From positions 1-64,000 of the forward strand of contig MCGT01000004.1 of NCBI GenBank assembly GCA_002104935.1: a stretch of 64,000 nucleotides of DNA. The letters run 5' to 3'. This document shows positions 33,833 through 44,394 of the stretch, piece by piece. Made by a program: the position numbers and the translations under genes. Position 1 is the stretch's first letter; every line of letters begins with the position of its first letter. The notes under the pieces were generated by a model that ran no database searches, was not told the DNA's origin, and saw only the letters and a program-made list of their open reading frames with translations. This DNA comes from Hesseltinella vesiculosa (Eukaryota; Mucoromycota; Mucoromycetes; Mucorales; Cunninghamellaceae).

Positions 33833-34129
33833 GTATGAAAATGCCTTCGTTACTGATCCTCCCCATGCCCGCCCCAGCCTCTTTCTCGCTCTTTTTTTTT
33901 TTTTTTTTGGCCCGTTTCTGTATGATAAACACCTCCCTCCCTCTTTATTTTGCATAATAAAAAATAGACCCCCCTTTTACTCAAAGTCTCCCATCAGAAA
34001 AAGTGACCAGGACGTCTTGCCAAAAAATGACCACAGCGAAGCCAAAGTGAGCACCCTGTTTTTAAAACTCAAGCACACCTATTTTTTTTTTTTTTTTGTT
34101 GTTGTTTTCTTCTTTGCACATTGATCGCA

Positions 34130-34761
34130 ATGAGTTCAAGAGATTTTGTTGAATCGTATGTGAAAAATAAGGATGCCGAAACTACCTCGTACCTAGCCGA
34201 TCAACAGCCCAGCTTTGACGCTCAAGGCCAACGATCGACACCCAACCTTCCATCGTCAGGCTCGTCTGCCCTACCCCTCCCTGACGAGCCAGCACCAGAA
34301 GCGCCCACATCTACCTTTTCATTCCATCGCACGACATCCAATCCCATCCCCGCCACCCCACAGATACCTGAGCCTGCCAGCCAAGAGAAAATGCCCATGG
34401 AGCCGCAGTATGCTGTGCGATCTTACGGTGATCAACGTCAACATATCCACGACACAGCCCAGACCAACTGCGCCGATTTGCATGCGGATCTGCTCCAATG
34501 TTTCCAGCACGGTAGCTGGTGGGACAAGGCCAAGATGTGTGAAGATCAAAAACAGCAGTTCTGGGCCTGTTTCCATAGTCAAAAGGTGCGACAAAATAGA
34601 ATGAGCGAAGGCGTCGAACTCACCTGCTTTTTTTGCTGTAGGAATTTTTGAAAAAGGCCAATTACAAGAATCCTTTTAGCACCCCCGAGGAAGATGAACG
34701 TATCTTGTTGGAAGCCTTGCGATTGCCCAATAAACAAAAAGAAGCGAAAACCAGCGCATAG
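34130..34761 (+). CDS. Twin CX9C protein, probably mitochondrial intermembrane space
   Basis: About 190 aa in two exons. A low-complexity Ser/Pro-rich N-terminus (PSSGSSALPLPDEPAPEAP) precedes a coiled-coil-helix-coiled-coil-helix core: CADLHADLLQC and CEDQKQQFWAC are two perfect C-x9-C motifs separated by FQHGSWWDKAKM. Such proteins are oxidised by Mia40 in the intermembrane space. The short C-terminal exon begins EFLKKANYKNPFSTPEED. The first ATG after the upstream T-run is used. The exact family is not recognised; the long N-terminal extension is unusual for small CX9C proteins. Confidence 0.75.
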
Positions 34762-34847
34762 ATCTTTAATTCTTAGAATGACCGTGGCCTGGCTGGCATT
34801 TTTTGAGTTTTTTTTTTTTTCTAATCTTTCCTTTTTTTGGCTGCTTC

Positions 34848-35490
34848 ATGGATGGACTCTGTGAAAGTGTGGCATTGACATTGCCGCGGCCGTCAAAAAA
34901 CAAAACCATGCTATGAATGATCATAAAAGCTCCATCAAATCACGTACTGATCCAAACGGTAAGCTGTGTTATGCAACGCCTTGGAGAACTCAACACTTGC
35001 ATTCTTTTCAAGCCTTGCAGTTGAATCCAAAAAAAAACAACATAACTTGACACGCGACGAGCAAATCGAACTCTTTACATGCCACATCTGTGGTAAACCA
35101 TCTTCTCAGCATGTCATCGAACGGTAAATCGGAGGACGATCAGAAGAAGATTATTTGGATCATGGATTCATTGGACATGCAGCCGATTTCCTTTTCAATG
35201 TAAGCAACGCTGCCCAGGTGGCCATGGTCCATATGTCAGTTTTGATGGACCTACCGACACATTCCCTCAAAGCGAAAGGATGTGGCACTGTCTTAGCCGA
35301 TCGGAACAAGAGCCCTGAACGCCCTCGTCACCGCATGCATCAGGATCGATGCCATTCAACCTGTCTCAGTTGGTGGCACCATTGTCCACTTTGACCTGCC
35401 ATTCTGACTTGCAGCATCTTTTTAGACGGAGAATCGGTGAAGTTGGCAAATGAAGTCGCCATGGACGACAATGCAGTCAAAGATACAAGG
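34848..35490 (+). pseudogene. Broken paralogue of the C2H2 zinc-finger gene
   Basis: Disrupted copy of the gene at 24846-26198. The start MDGLCE is followed by a one-base loss inside the first CxxC, after which KCGIDIAAAVKKQNHAMNDHK matches KCGIAFRLAIRTQNHGMNHHE of the intact copy. The intron is at the same place (AAACG|GTAAGC), and LFTCHICGK matches LFACPV of the partner. The reading then jumps frame: IIWIMDSLDMQPIS matches LWMMDSMKMQPIS, NAAQVAMVHM matches NVEEVALLHS, and after loss of about 110 codons ALNALVTACIRIDA and VHFDLPF match the C-terminus, followed in yet another frame by FLDGESVKLANEVA. At least three frame changes plus the deletion rule out a working protein. The 3' limit is approximate. 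Confidence 0.8.
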
Positions 35491-36127
35491 TTTCGATCTT
35501 TTTGTCCAAACGCGACAAGCCAGATCTATTTTCATCAGCCATCCACCTATAGCTTGTGCCCTATTTCTGTCCCCTCACCAACGATGCGCTTTTACCTATG
35601 CCAGGAACTCGTAATAGCCATGATGAAAACAACAACCACCGGCTCGTCCATCAAAAAGCAGACCATCGTGCAACTGACACAGGTGAAGAAATTACTGGAA
35701 GATTTGCTCATCAGCATCAATGTGGACAACGAAGATTTTATTCTTGGGGAATAAAAATCCGAATGCCAGCTCAAGCCAGCTTTCTGAAATCCTCGTCTCG
35801 CCTATTTCAAAATCGTAAATTCAAAGCAAAGCAATGAAATTGGATCACGCTGCCTACTGCTGCTCAGGTTTTTTAAGCCCACCAATAGTCTTCCTTTCGT
35901 TGCCAAGTTAAAAAAAAATAGATGGGCATAGTGTTGAATGAAGTGGTATGCGCCCAAACTCAGACTGCTCGGCGCCCAACAAAGCAACTCCCCGCCTGTT
36001 TGTCAGCTTGACAAATTCCAAAAAAAAATGCATAAATTTCTGGATTCCGCCATTTTTTCTCTTTTTTTTTTTTCATTTTCTTATTTCACCGTTTTACTAC
36101 ATCATCGCTTTCCGATCTCTATATACA
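35491..36127. other. Region between pseudogene and DODA gene
   Basis: A plus-strand frame up to TAA at about 35754 (VKKLLEDLLISINVDNEDF) may be further pseudogene sequence or a chance ORF. A T-rich stretch and TATATACA lie directly before the DODA start codon. Confidence 0.35.
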
Positions 36128-37304
36128 ATGGCCATTCAACGTCAACCAGCCTTTTTCATCTCTCATGGAGGCAAGTCGATGATCAGGATGACAACAAGGT
36201 GAATTGACATACATTTTGCAGGCCCCAACTTGTTGGAGGACAACGGCAAGCCGGGGTCCTTTTACACATCCTTTGGCAACTTGCTGAAGAACACGCTTAA
36301 ACCCAAAGCCATTGTCATTGTGTCTGCTCATTGGCAAGGCCAAGGTCGAAACGGCATATTCGGTAAAGAAAAACAAAAAAAAAAAAAAAAGAGATAAGCA
36401 CACGCATAACCTTGTGGCTCACGTTCCTTCTTTTCCTTCAGTCGAAACATCAGCCAAGCCCGAATTGATCTACGACTTTTATGGCTTCCCCAAGCATTAT
36501 TACGAAGAGACCTGGGACAATCGTGGCGATCCCCAAGTGGCTACGCACGTCATCGATCTTTTGAACAAGGTAGGCAAGCTGTCCTCCTTAAGCCCTCTCA
36601 CCCTATTTTTTTTTCTCTTAGGCTGGGATCCATGCAGAAGGACAAAAGCGCGGCATTGATCATGGCGTATGGGTGCCATTGAAGCGAGCAATGAAGAGCG
36701 TAGCCGATATTCCTATTGTCGCGATCTCCACGTTTGATCATGAAGACATGGTCATGCACGTCAAACTAGGGAAAGCCTTGGCACATCTGCGGTAAGACAA
36801 CAACGAGCGAGCGTGCTGGACAGTGCAGGTTAGCTGACCCACCTCACGTTGATAGTGATGAAAACATTGTCGTCATCGGCTCTGGCACTTCTGTCCACAA
36901 TCTGCGAGAACTGTTTTCCAGTATGGGCAAGCCATCGCCTAGCTTTGTGAATCGATTTGAATCTTCGCTGGACAACATTGCCTTGAAGCATGTGGTAAGG
37001 ACACGAGAGACATCCAGGTTATGGTGTATCTCACTCTCCATTTCTGCCTTTTTTTTTTTTTTTTTTTGCATAGGGTGAAGAGCGCAACCAACTAAGCGAA
37101 ACACTGGCCAAGCACCCAGACTTTCGACGAGCCCACCCGACAGCTGAGCATCTGATGCCCTTCCACATTGCCCTTGGAGCAGCCCAGGATGACAAGGCTG
37201 TCAAGATTCTGGATGACGCCATGTCCACCATTGCCTGGGGAACTTACGCGTTTGGGCTACCGGACAATGAATACATTAAGCCCATTAAGCACAGCGAGCT
37301 CTAA
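36128..37304 (+). CDS. DODA-type extradiol aromatic ring-opening dioxygenase
   Basis: LigB-superfamily enzyme related to 4,5-DOPA dioxygenase, which opens catechol rings with a non-haem metal. Conserved blocks are AFFISHGGPNLL (metal His), IVIVSAHWQG (metal His), YDFYGFPKHYYEE, IDHGVWVPLKRA (His near the active site), VVIGSGTSVHNLRE and MPFHIALGAA. The C-terminus ends PIKHSEL. Five introns; the first has a GC donor, CATGGAG|GCAAGT (36171) to TTTGCAG (36221), which exactly restores the HGGPN motif. The physiological substrate cannot be told from sequence. Confidence 0.93.
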
Positions 37305-38148
37305 TCATAGGTTTAACCACAGCCTTTTTTTTTTTTTTTTTGCGTCTACCTTTTATAAACTTCCTCTTGTACTTCCTGATTTTATGGCCTTAAAAACCGA
37401 GTTGATGAGAGCGAGCATAGGGCCGCATGCCAAGGGGGCAAAATGTCTTTTTTGATTACAACCCCGCCGCCGGAGGGTGTTCGATTGCGTCCTTTGGTTT
37501 CCAGTTTCACTGATGTTTAGACTTTAGCAGGTTTGTAGATTATTGAAAGGCAAAGGGATGCTTTTATAGATCCACGGCGATGCATCAATGAAATTCATTC
37601 ACGGCCATCATTCACAAATTTTCCCTTGTCTCGTGTTGTTTTTATAAATCCTCAGGCTCTGTAGCAGAGCTTTGCTTCTTTATTCTCTCTCTCTGTTTTT
37701 GCGAGATAGATGGGCAGGGACCCCCGATGGGTTAGGGCTACTTCCATCAAGATGATATCGTCCACGTACATTGCCAACTTTATATTCACCATCCACATGC
37801 ATGTCCGAGTACACGCCAGAGAAACAACGTCCTAAAGGAGGACCAGCATAGACTTTGGAGTAGAGCGATTCTGCGACACCTGAGAAAAGCAAAAAAAAAA
37901 AAAAGCCGCGGTCGATTGAATCAAGGGACAAACACTTCTTTTTTTATTCACAAAAGGGGCGAGTGAATGTATGAAATAAAAACAAATGGAACATGACTAG
38001 ATCTTTATGTGGAATTTTGAAAGAGGGGACAGAGAGAAAAAAAGAGGATAGTGGGAACCAAAATAAAAAAACAAGGGTAAAAGAATTGATGTCTCTGATG
38101 GAACCAAATAACACACTTCTTTTCTTCTCGACGGAAGGGAGGGGCGAC
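37305..38148. other. Convergent gap with orphan exon-like ORF
   Basis: Region between the 3' ends of DODA (plus) and uS9 (minus). On the minus strand, 37883 to 37680 is an open frame after a good acceptor (TTTTCTCAG), reading SLYSKVYAGPPLGRCFSGVY and HVDGEYKVGNVRGRYH to TAA. No upstream exon was found before the uS9 stop codon. It may be a gene relic or an unannotated last exon. Confidence 0.3.
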
Positions 38149-38728
38149 TTAACGGTAAGACTTTTGGAAACGGGCACGGGCACCGGGACCACCGAACTTC
38201 TTGGCTTCGCAACGACGGGGGTCGGAGACGAGGAGGGTACGGTCGTATTGGACAAGGATTTCCTTGATTTCCTTCTTGGCGGCTTCGTCGACGTACTTTT
38301 GGTAGAAAGCAACAATAGCACGAGCAAGAGCTTGACGGATGGCATACACTTGAGAAACGTGACCTAAAAACAAGAGGGTGAGATTTTATTTTTACAGGTC
38401 GATTCCGGAAGCATGGCACTTACCACCACCTTGGACGGAGAGACGGACGTCAATGTTGGCAAAACGTTCTTCACCGAGGAGGAGGACAACTTCGTAAACC
38501 TTGAACTTCAAGATTTCAGGTTCGAGAAGTTCGAGGGGAGCGCCGTTGACGCGGATAAGACCACGTCCACGCTTGCAGTGAGCAACAGCCGTGGCGGTTT
38601 TCTATAAAATCAAAACGAAGGTGAATACGAGGCTAGAGGTCGATGCATCGATGCAACCATCGGAGGGTCGATGGACGCATGGTGGACTTTGTCAATACCT
38701 TGCGACCGAAAGTTTGAACAGCTTCCAT
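38149..38728 (-). CDS. RPS16: 40S ribosomal protein uS9 (Rps16)
   Basis: Small-subunit protein at the decoding side, whose C-terminal Arg reaches the P-site tRNA. Start [10 protein letters not shown], then [75 protein letters not shown] and the C-terminus [27 protein letters not shown], with the invariant terminal YR. Two introns lie after GGTCGCAAGG and after the GGG of the QGGG motif. It is divergent from uL15 with 282 bp between start codons. Confidence 0.96.
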
Positions 38729-39010
38729 AATCTAATCGTTGTATATAAAAAGAGATCGGTGGATGAGCGATTGGTTGAATGAAGACGGATGGATGGAAAG
38801 TTGGATGGATGGCTTTACCTAGATAATGAGGGAAAGAAAAAAGAAAGAGAAAAAAAAAAGCAGGAAAGAAAAAAAAAACACAGGTCAACTTGCTCGCCAG
38901 CTTGGCAATTCAATCCCCGACACCTCCACAGCGAAGAAAAAAAAAAAATGTCAACAGCGCCTTTTTTTTTTTTTTTTTTCTTCCTCTTCCCTTTATTCTA
39001 GTCATCCACT
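38729..39010. promoter_or_regulatory. Shared promoter of uS9 and uL15 genes
   Basis: 282 bp between two divergent ribosomal protein start codons. It is strongly A/T-tract rich (A-runs at about 38850-38880 and 38937-38948, T-run at 38963-38980) and has repeated ATGGATGGAT-type motifs near 38780-38815. No known binding site could be named. Confidence 0.5.
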
Positions 39011-39708
39011 ATGGTAAGTCAGCAGCATCCATCCATCCATTGATACTAAACAGTTTCTACTTTATTATCCATCTCTCTTCGATTCGTACACCTTTTTTCT
39101 CGACGGCCTTTTTTCTCGATGATTTTTTTTCTCGACGTCTTTTTCTTTCCTTGCGACATTAGCCTACTAGATTGCATCACAACAGAAAGAAGCGTGGTCA
39201 CGTTTCCGCCGGTCATGGTCGTGTTGGTAAGCACCGCAAGCACCCGGGTGGTCGTGGTCTTGCTGGTGGTCAACATCATCACCGTATCAACATGGACAAG
39301 TACCATCCTGGTTACTTTGGTAAGGTCGGTATGCGTCACTTCCACTTGAAGCGCAACACCCAATGGCGCCCTGTCATCAACTTGGACCAAATCTGGACCT
39401 TGGCTGCCGAAGGTGCCCGTGAACAATACAAGAACACCGAAAAGGTTCCCGTTGTCGATGCTTTGCAAAACGTAGGCACTTGCCATCTCCACCACTCGGC
39501 CCTCAACTTTTTTTTTTCCCTAGGGTTACGGCAAGGTCTTGGCCAAGGGCAACGTTGCTCAACCCATCATTGTTCGCACCCGTTTCGTCTCTCGTCTCGC
39601 TGAACAAAAGATCAAGGCTGCTGGTGGTGGTAAGTGTCTTGTCACCATTTATACCAAGCAGGGCCACTCACCTTTTTTTTTTATATAGTTGTCGAACTCA
39701 TCGCCTAA
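39011..39708 (+). CDS. RPL28: 60S ribosomal protein uL15 (fungal Rpl28)
   Basis: Large-subunit protein, RPL27A in animals. The first coding exon is only ATG (39011-39013) followed by GTAAGT; after a 149-nt intron exon 2 begins CCTACTAGATTGCATCAC, giving [20 protein letters not shown] and [29 protein letters not shown], then [20 protein letters not shown] and the end GGVVELIA. Length (about 148 aa) and motifs match the family. The first intron holds three TTTTTTCTCGA-type repeats (about 39095-39143) and a branch-site-like ATACTAAAC. Confidence 0.95.
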
Positions 39709-39797
39709 TCTTTTTTACCTCTCGTCAATAAAATATTCTAAAATATCATAGTTGGATTCAAAAAAAGGCCTAGCTTTATTACAAGAAAGGGGAGGGT

Positions 39798-40962
39798 CTA
39801 GTTGCTGCTGCTGCTGCTGCTGCCACTGCCACGACGCTTGTGGTGACGACGTTCGTGCTTGTTGTGATGCTTGTCATGATGCTTGTCATGATGTTTGTTG
39901 TAATGCTTGTCGTGGTGGTTGTCATAGTGAGGTTGCTGGTGCTCAGAATAGCCGCCGTGCTGAGGATAGCCATGCTGGCCATAGGCAGGCTGGTGCTGTT
40001 GCTGATATTCTTGCTCGTGTTTCTTTTCTTCGTGTTCTTTATATTCATGCACGGCAAAAGCAGCCATGCCTACAGCCGCAGCCGCGCCAGCAGCCATACC
40101 ACCATATTTCTAAAATAAAAGTGTGAGCCCCTTCCTTTTGTTCTTCTCAGCTGATTTACCTTCCAATCAGCACCTTTACCCTTGTCGTCATGGCCGCCAG
40201 CAGAAGGAGGGGCGTAGTTGCCAGGGAAGGGCATGGTGCTGGATGGGCCAGGAGGAGGGCCGGCAGGAGGCTGGAAAGCAGGAGGCTGGCCGGCAGGAGG
40301 TCGGAAAGGAGGAGGCTGGCCGGCACCGTAACCAGAGGGCAGGACAACACCAGGACCCAAGGAAGCATATGACCCTTGACGATCGGGGGCGTGGCCTTGT
40401 TTTTCAGCAGGATAGCCGGATGGATGGCTTGGTGGATGGCTTTCGTAAGGAGGAGGTGGCGAAGCCATATGGCTGGTGTTGATAGGAGGAGGAGGGTAGG
40501 CAGGAGGGTGGTGGGCAGAAAGGACGCGGATAAAGGCTTGTCCCAATGGGCGGCTGGACCCATCGGTAGCATGGATAGTCACTGATGCATCTTCACTACG
40601 CAACGCAGAAATGTCGACAACACCTTGACCAATCAGCTGGGGCTGCTGCGCGCTTTCGTTTACCACCTCGACATGCAAATCCTTGTGACCAGGAGGCACG
40701 TTTCTACAAGAGAACCCAATGAGTGCTATTTTCTTCCTTCTGAACTGGCTTACAGCTCCAAGGTATGTTGCCATTTAAAGTCAGGGCCGTATTCGGTAGG
40801 CGTGCGATGTTTATCGTTGGGGCTAAAATAGTAACCTAAAAAAACCTTGGCATCTACAAAAAAAAAAAAGGAGAATGAGTCGATGGTCAGCAAGATGCTT
40901 CTGTCATCACTTGCTGCCAAAACCAGATTCATTCAGGCCTTGCAATGCCACTAGGAAGACAT

Positions 40963-41018
<56 letters not shown>

Positions 41019-41136
41019 GGGGGGGGCAGGTGAGCGCGTGGGTTTTAACTGCGGTTCTCTCTCTTTTCTTCCACAAGGCTAGAGAAAAAAGTGCGCGATA
41101 CTTACCAGAGGATACCTTGATTGATTGAGAATTCAT
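39798..41136 (-). CDS. C2-domain protein with Pro-rich and His-rich tail
   Basis: Probably a membrane- or phospholipid-associated protein. Start MNSQSIKVSS, then GLNES, an exon AKVFLGYYFSPNDKHRTPTE and FKWQHTLEL, then NVPPGHKDLHVEVVNES and IGQGVVDISALRSED, the beta-strand pattern of a C2 domain. The rest is low complexity: PPAYPPPP, Gln/Pro/Pro repeats (GQPPPFRPPAGQPPAFQPPA), a small Gly/Ala hydrophobic stretch (KYGGMAAGAAAAVGMAAFAV), Gln/His-rich and then His/Lys/Asp repeats (HHDKHYNKHHDKHHDKHHNK) and a Ser tail. The layout recalls fungal C2 proteins of calcium-dependent membrane binding, but the Ca-binding Asp set is not evident. The donor after GLNES is uncertain: GTTTTG and GCAAGT both keep frame. 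The first intron contains an A50 tract. Confidence 0.7.
40965..41014 (+). repeat. A50 homopolymer in intron
   Basis: Fifty consecutive A residues, the longest run in the window, followed by GAG and nine or more G. It lies in an intron of the minus-strand C2-domain gene, as T on the coding strand shortly before the acceptor. Confidence 0.9.
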
Positions 41137-41318
41137 CTTTGAAACAAGTCTGAAAAGAAAAGAAAGTGGGAAACTTGAAATTTTTCTAAATTTAAAAAAG
41201 GCTGCCAAGCGATCACTTTTGGTCACACAAAGAGTGGCGGACAATGGAAGCAAAAAGGGAAAGCCGATGAAGCTTCTTTGACCCTGCCTGGCCTCTCTTT
41301 TTTTTTTAGAACAAACGT

Positions 41319-43129
41319 ATGCGCTCATTGAAGCTTGGCTTGTTCATTGTGGCGTACGCCTATGCAGCATGCTTGTCATTGGCTTTGGAACTCACCGAAA
41401 CGTACCAGTCACCTCGCTCCATTCTGTTTGCCGCAACCGTCGGCGGATCGTCCCATGCCAACTGGGTGCTTGACATTATGAATCAGCTTCACGCAAGAGG
41501 CCACCGCATTGCTTTTGCCACAAACGTAAACTGTCCCCCTCCTCTTTGCTGATGATCTAACCAATGTCGTTCAGGATGACCATGTCCGCTTTGGCCACAT
41601 GGCCAACATCAAGACCATCAGCATGGGGCCAAGCACGATCCCAAAAGACAGCCTCATTCACCAAGACAATGCCCATTTGGACCCGCAGCATGTCATGGGT
41701 ACCTTGATTGGGCAAATCATCGATGCCTACCCAAATGGTAAGCTGGCAGAAGAAGCGAAGCTGAAGCTGCCCTGACTTTTCCCTTTTTTAGAATACACCT
41801 CTTTGGTCCGCATCATGCAAGAAGAAAAGGCAGACTTGGCCATTTGCGACCATTTTGTGGACCCTTGCATGGAAGCAGCCCAACAGCTCGGTCTTCCCTT
41901 TATTGTTACATCTACATTGGCCATCGCTCCTGGTAATGCCCATCTACGCTCCAAGGTGGGTACTGATTTTTTATTATAGATGCAAGTGCCTCGTACGTGA
42001 GCAGCGGCATCGGCTTGTATGGGGTGCACAATGGCCAGATTGGGTTTTGGGACCGCGTCTACTACAACTACCTGTTCATGCCAAAGTTCATTTGGTCGCA
42101 CCTGTCCACCTTGATGCGAATGGCCAACGTCAAGGAAAGCGTCGGCTTGGTGCCCGCCATGGACATGATGGCTTCCTGGCAACACTCACTCAAGATGGTC
42201 AACACCGCGTTTGGACTGGAGAATGCCCGCCCGCTGGGCCCGCTCGTCGAATTCCTTGGCCCAATCCTGCCCCGGAACTACGCTCCTTTGACCGATGACA
42301 TGCTCAGCTTTTTGGATGCCCACGCACGCGTGGTGTATGTGGCTTTTGGGCAGAAAGCCATTCCATCGATGGATGACCGCCAGTTACTATGGACAGCCTT
42401 GCTGTCGCTGCTGGATACCCACACGTTTGACGGTTTGGTCTGGGTCGATGGCCACTTTGATCAGCTCCCTTCCGACTTCCAAGTCACCACCTCGAACAGA
42501 ACCTACACCACCCATGATCTGAAAACACATCCCCACATCTCCCTTTCCAAATGGGCTCCCCAAGTCGCCATCTTGCTGCATCGTTCCACATCCCTCTTCT
42601 TGACCCACGGCGGCGCTGGTTCATTGCACGAAGCCCTTTACGCCATGGTGCCCATGGCCGTCTTTCCTTTTGTGGGTGATCAAATGGGTAAGCAAGACGG
42701 CAGGGACTCGTCTTTTTTTTTTTATTTATTTATTCCTTTGTCCCTTCAGGCTTGGCCCGTAATATCGAAGCCCAGGGGCTGGGTGTGTTTCTCGATCGCT
42801 CACGTCCCGAGATGATCATGGAGAAATTACAACTTCCTCTGAAGAACAGCAGCATCCAGAAGCGAGTGCAGCAATACGGAGCTTCGGTGCAAATCCATGC
42901 CAAGCATGCTGTGACGCGAGGCGCAGATCTGGTGGAAGAAGTGCTCTGCACCTGGGACCCCGAGCGCCGGCTCTTGCCTCATCGCCATCAAGCCTCATTT
43001 GATTTGCCCTGGATAGTGACTTATAATGTGGATGTCTACCTCTTCTTCAGTACGAGTCTTGCGGTGGTTGCCTGGTCGACGGTGCGCCTTGCCCAGAGGC
43101 TGAGACCCACCAAAGCCAAATTGGATTAA
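41319..43129 (+). CDS. Membrane UDP-glycosyltransferase (GT1)
   Basis: Family 1 glycosyltransferase with a signal peptide (MRSLKLGLFIVAYAYAACLS) and a C-terminal membrane segment (VDVYLFFSTSLAVVAWSTV), the layout of ER UGTs. The N-terminal half has ILFAATVGGSSHANWVLDIM and LGLPFIVTSTLAIAP. The donor-binding half has VVYVAFGQKAIPS, then KWAPQVAILLHRSTSLFLTHGG and GSLHEALYAMVPMAVFPFVGDQMGLARNIE, the UGT signature with its HGG and DQ. It probably adds a sugar to a sterol or other small lipophilic acceptor; the acceptor is unknown. Five exons with short GT-AG introns. Confidence 0.9.
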
Positions 43130-43492
43130 CATTGCTTTTTCGGGAGACTCCCTAATAAAATCCAGCAAGCGTGCTAGGCTCGGCGCTGTAACTTAACATT
43201 TTTCGCATGGAGCCATTGGAGCTTCATCAATGTCTCCGGCCAATCATGCACTTGCATTTGGCAATGGCGTGCGCTGCGGGAAAAATCACGACACTTTCCT
43301 TGTTGATCCAATCATTCATGCACCTTTTTATTTTATGTGGCGTCTCTGTTCCGTACTTTAATTTTTTTCCATTGGACAGTATAAAAAAAAACGAGAATGG
43401 TCATAGGGACATAGATCATAGAGAGTGGGCAATAGTTCAACAAAAACTTGATTTTTTTTTCTTTTTTTGGCAAAAAGTAGAGAAAGGAGTCC
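43130..43492. other. Convergent gap, UGT / bZIP 3' ends
   Basis: No gene seen. It contains AATAAAATCC shortly after the UGT stop codon, a plausible polyadenylation signal. Confidence 0.4.
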
Positions 43493-44124
43493 TTAGAGAG
43501 GGGTTTTGGGCAGCAGGCAAGGGTCCTTTTCAACGACCAAGGCACGGAGCCATTTGGCTTCCATTTCCAATTCGCGGACACGTTTTTCCAATTGATCACA
43601 TTTGGTCGACATGTCCTTTGCCGTCTGTTCGAGCGCTTGTTCTCGCATTTTCTTTTTCTGGCGGAAACGAGCCGAAGCTGCCGTGTTGCGGCGTCGCTTA
43701 TCGTCCTCGGGTGTGATGGGCTGGTCGTCCTTCTGCTTGGCTGGTGTGGTAGGAGGAAGGAGGGGAACCGTCATGGACGAAGGCTCGGTAGGAGCCGGCG
43801 CAAGACGAGGTAACATCATCGACGTGGTGGCCAGTAGGTAGTCGTTGTTCATGAACGACGGTTGCGTTTCTGTCATCGAGGGAGCTGGCGTACTAGCTTC
43901 AAGGTAGATAAGAAAAAGACGCAGATGAGCTCCTCGGTGACTTCTCTATCTCTATTACCATAAAGCGCTTCCTTGTCCTTGTCGTCTTCATGTAAAGCCG
44001 AGCCAGGCGTCACGTCAAAGGTGAACTGAGCGTTGGCCCACATAGACAAGTCGTCATTTAACCCCTCCTCTTGATGTAGAACAGGTGAGTCATTCAATAA
44101 ATTCAAGGACGATATGTATGACAT
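43493..44124 (-). CDS. bZIP transcription factor (Cys-3/MetR-like)
   Basis: Two exons. Exon 1: MSYISSLNLLNDSPVLHQEE, acidic. Exon 2: Pro/Ser/Thr-rich spacer, then the basic region DDKRRRNTAASARFRQKKKM and a leucine zipper (LEQTAKDMSTKCDQLEKRV, LEMEAKWLRALV). The sequence RRNTAASARFR with KKK and the W-L at the zipper end is typical of fungal bZIPs of the Cys-3/MetR/Zip1 group that control sulphur assimilation or cadmium response. The protein is small (about 190 aa) and ends LLPKTPL. The sulphur role is inference from the basic region only. It shares a 270-bp divergent promoter with SPT7. Confidence 0.85.
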
Positions 44125-44394
44125 GACAAAAAAAAAAAAAAAAAACTGAAAAAAGAAGAAAAAGAGAAAAACCTTGGTGTCAAATAAAAAAGGCACAGAA
44201 AAGGTGCAGCCAATCAAAGTCCGCTCTTTTTGCTTTTTGTTTTTTTGAAAAAAATGCACACTCCACCACTCTTTTGTTCGCTCCTGTTTCATGAAAACTC
44301 AAATTTAATTGATCGTTGCTACTATATATATTTTTTCAGCCATCCATTTTACCCATTCATATCTATTGTGTAGTTTGTGCCCTTCCACTTCTTT

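Noticed and set aside
40895..40930. Third GC-AG intron in the C2-domain gene
   Set aside because: A GTTTTG donor a few bases upstream also keeps frame, so the GC donor is not needed; left as a possibility only.
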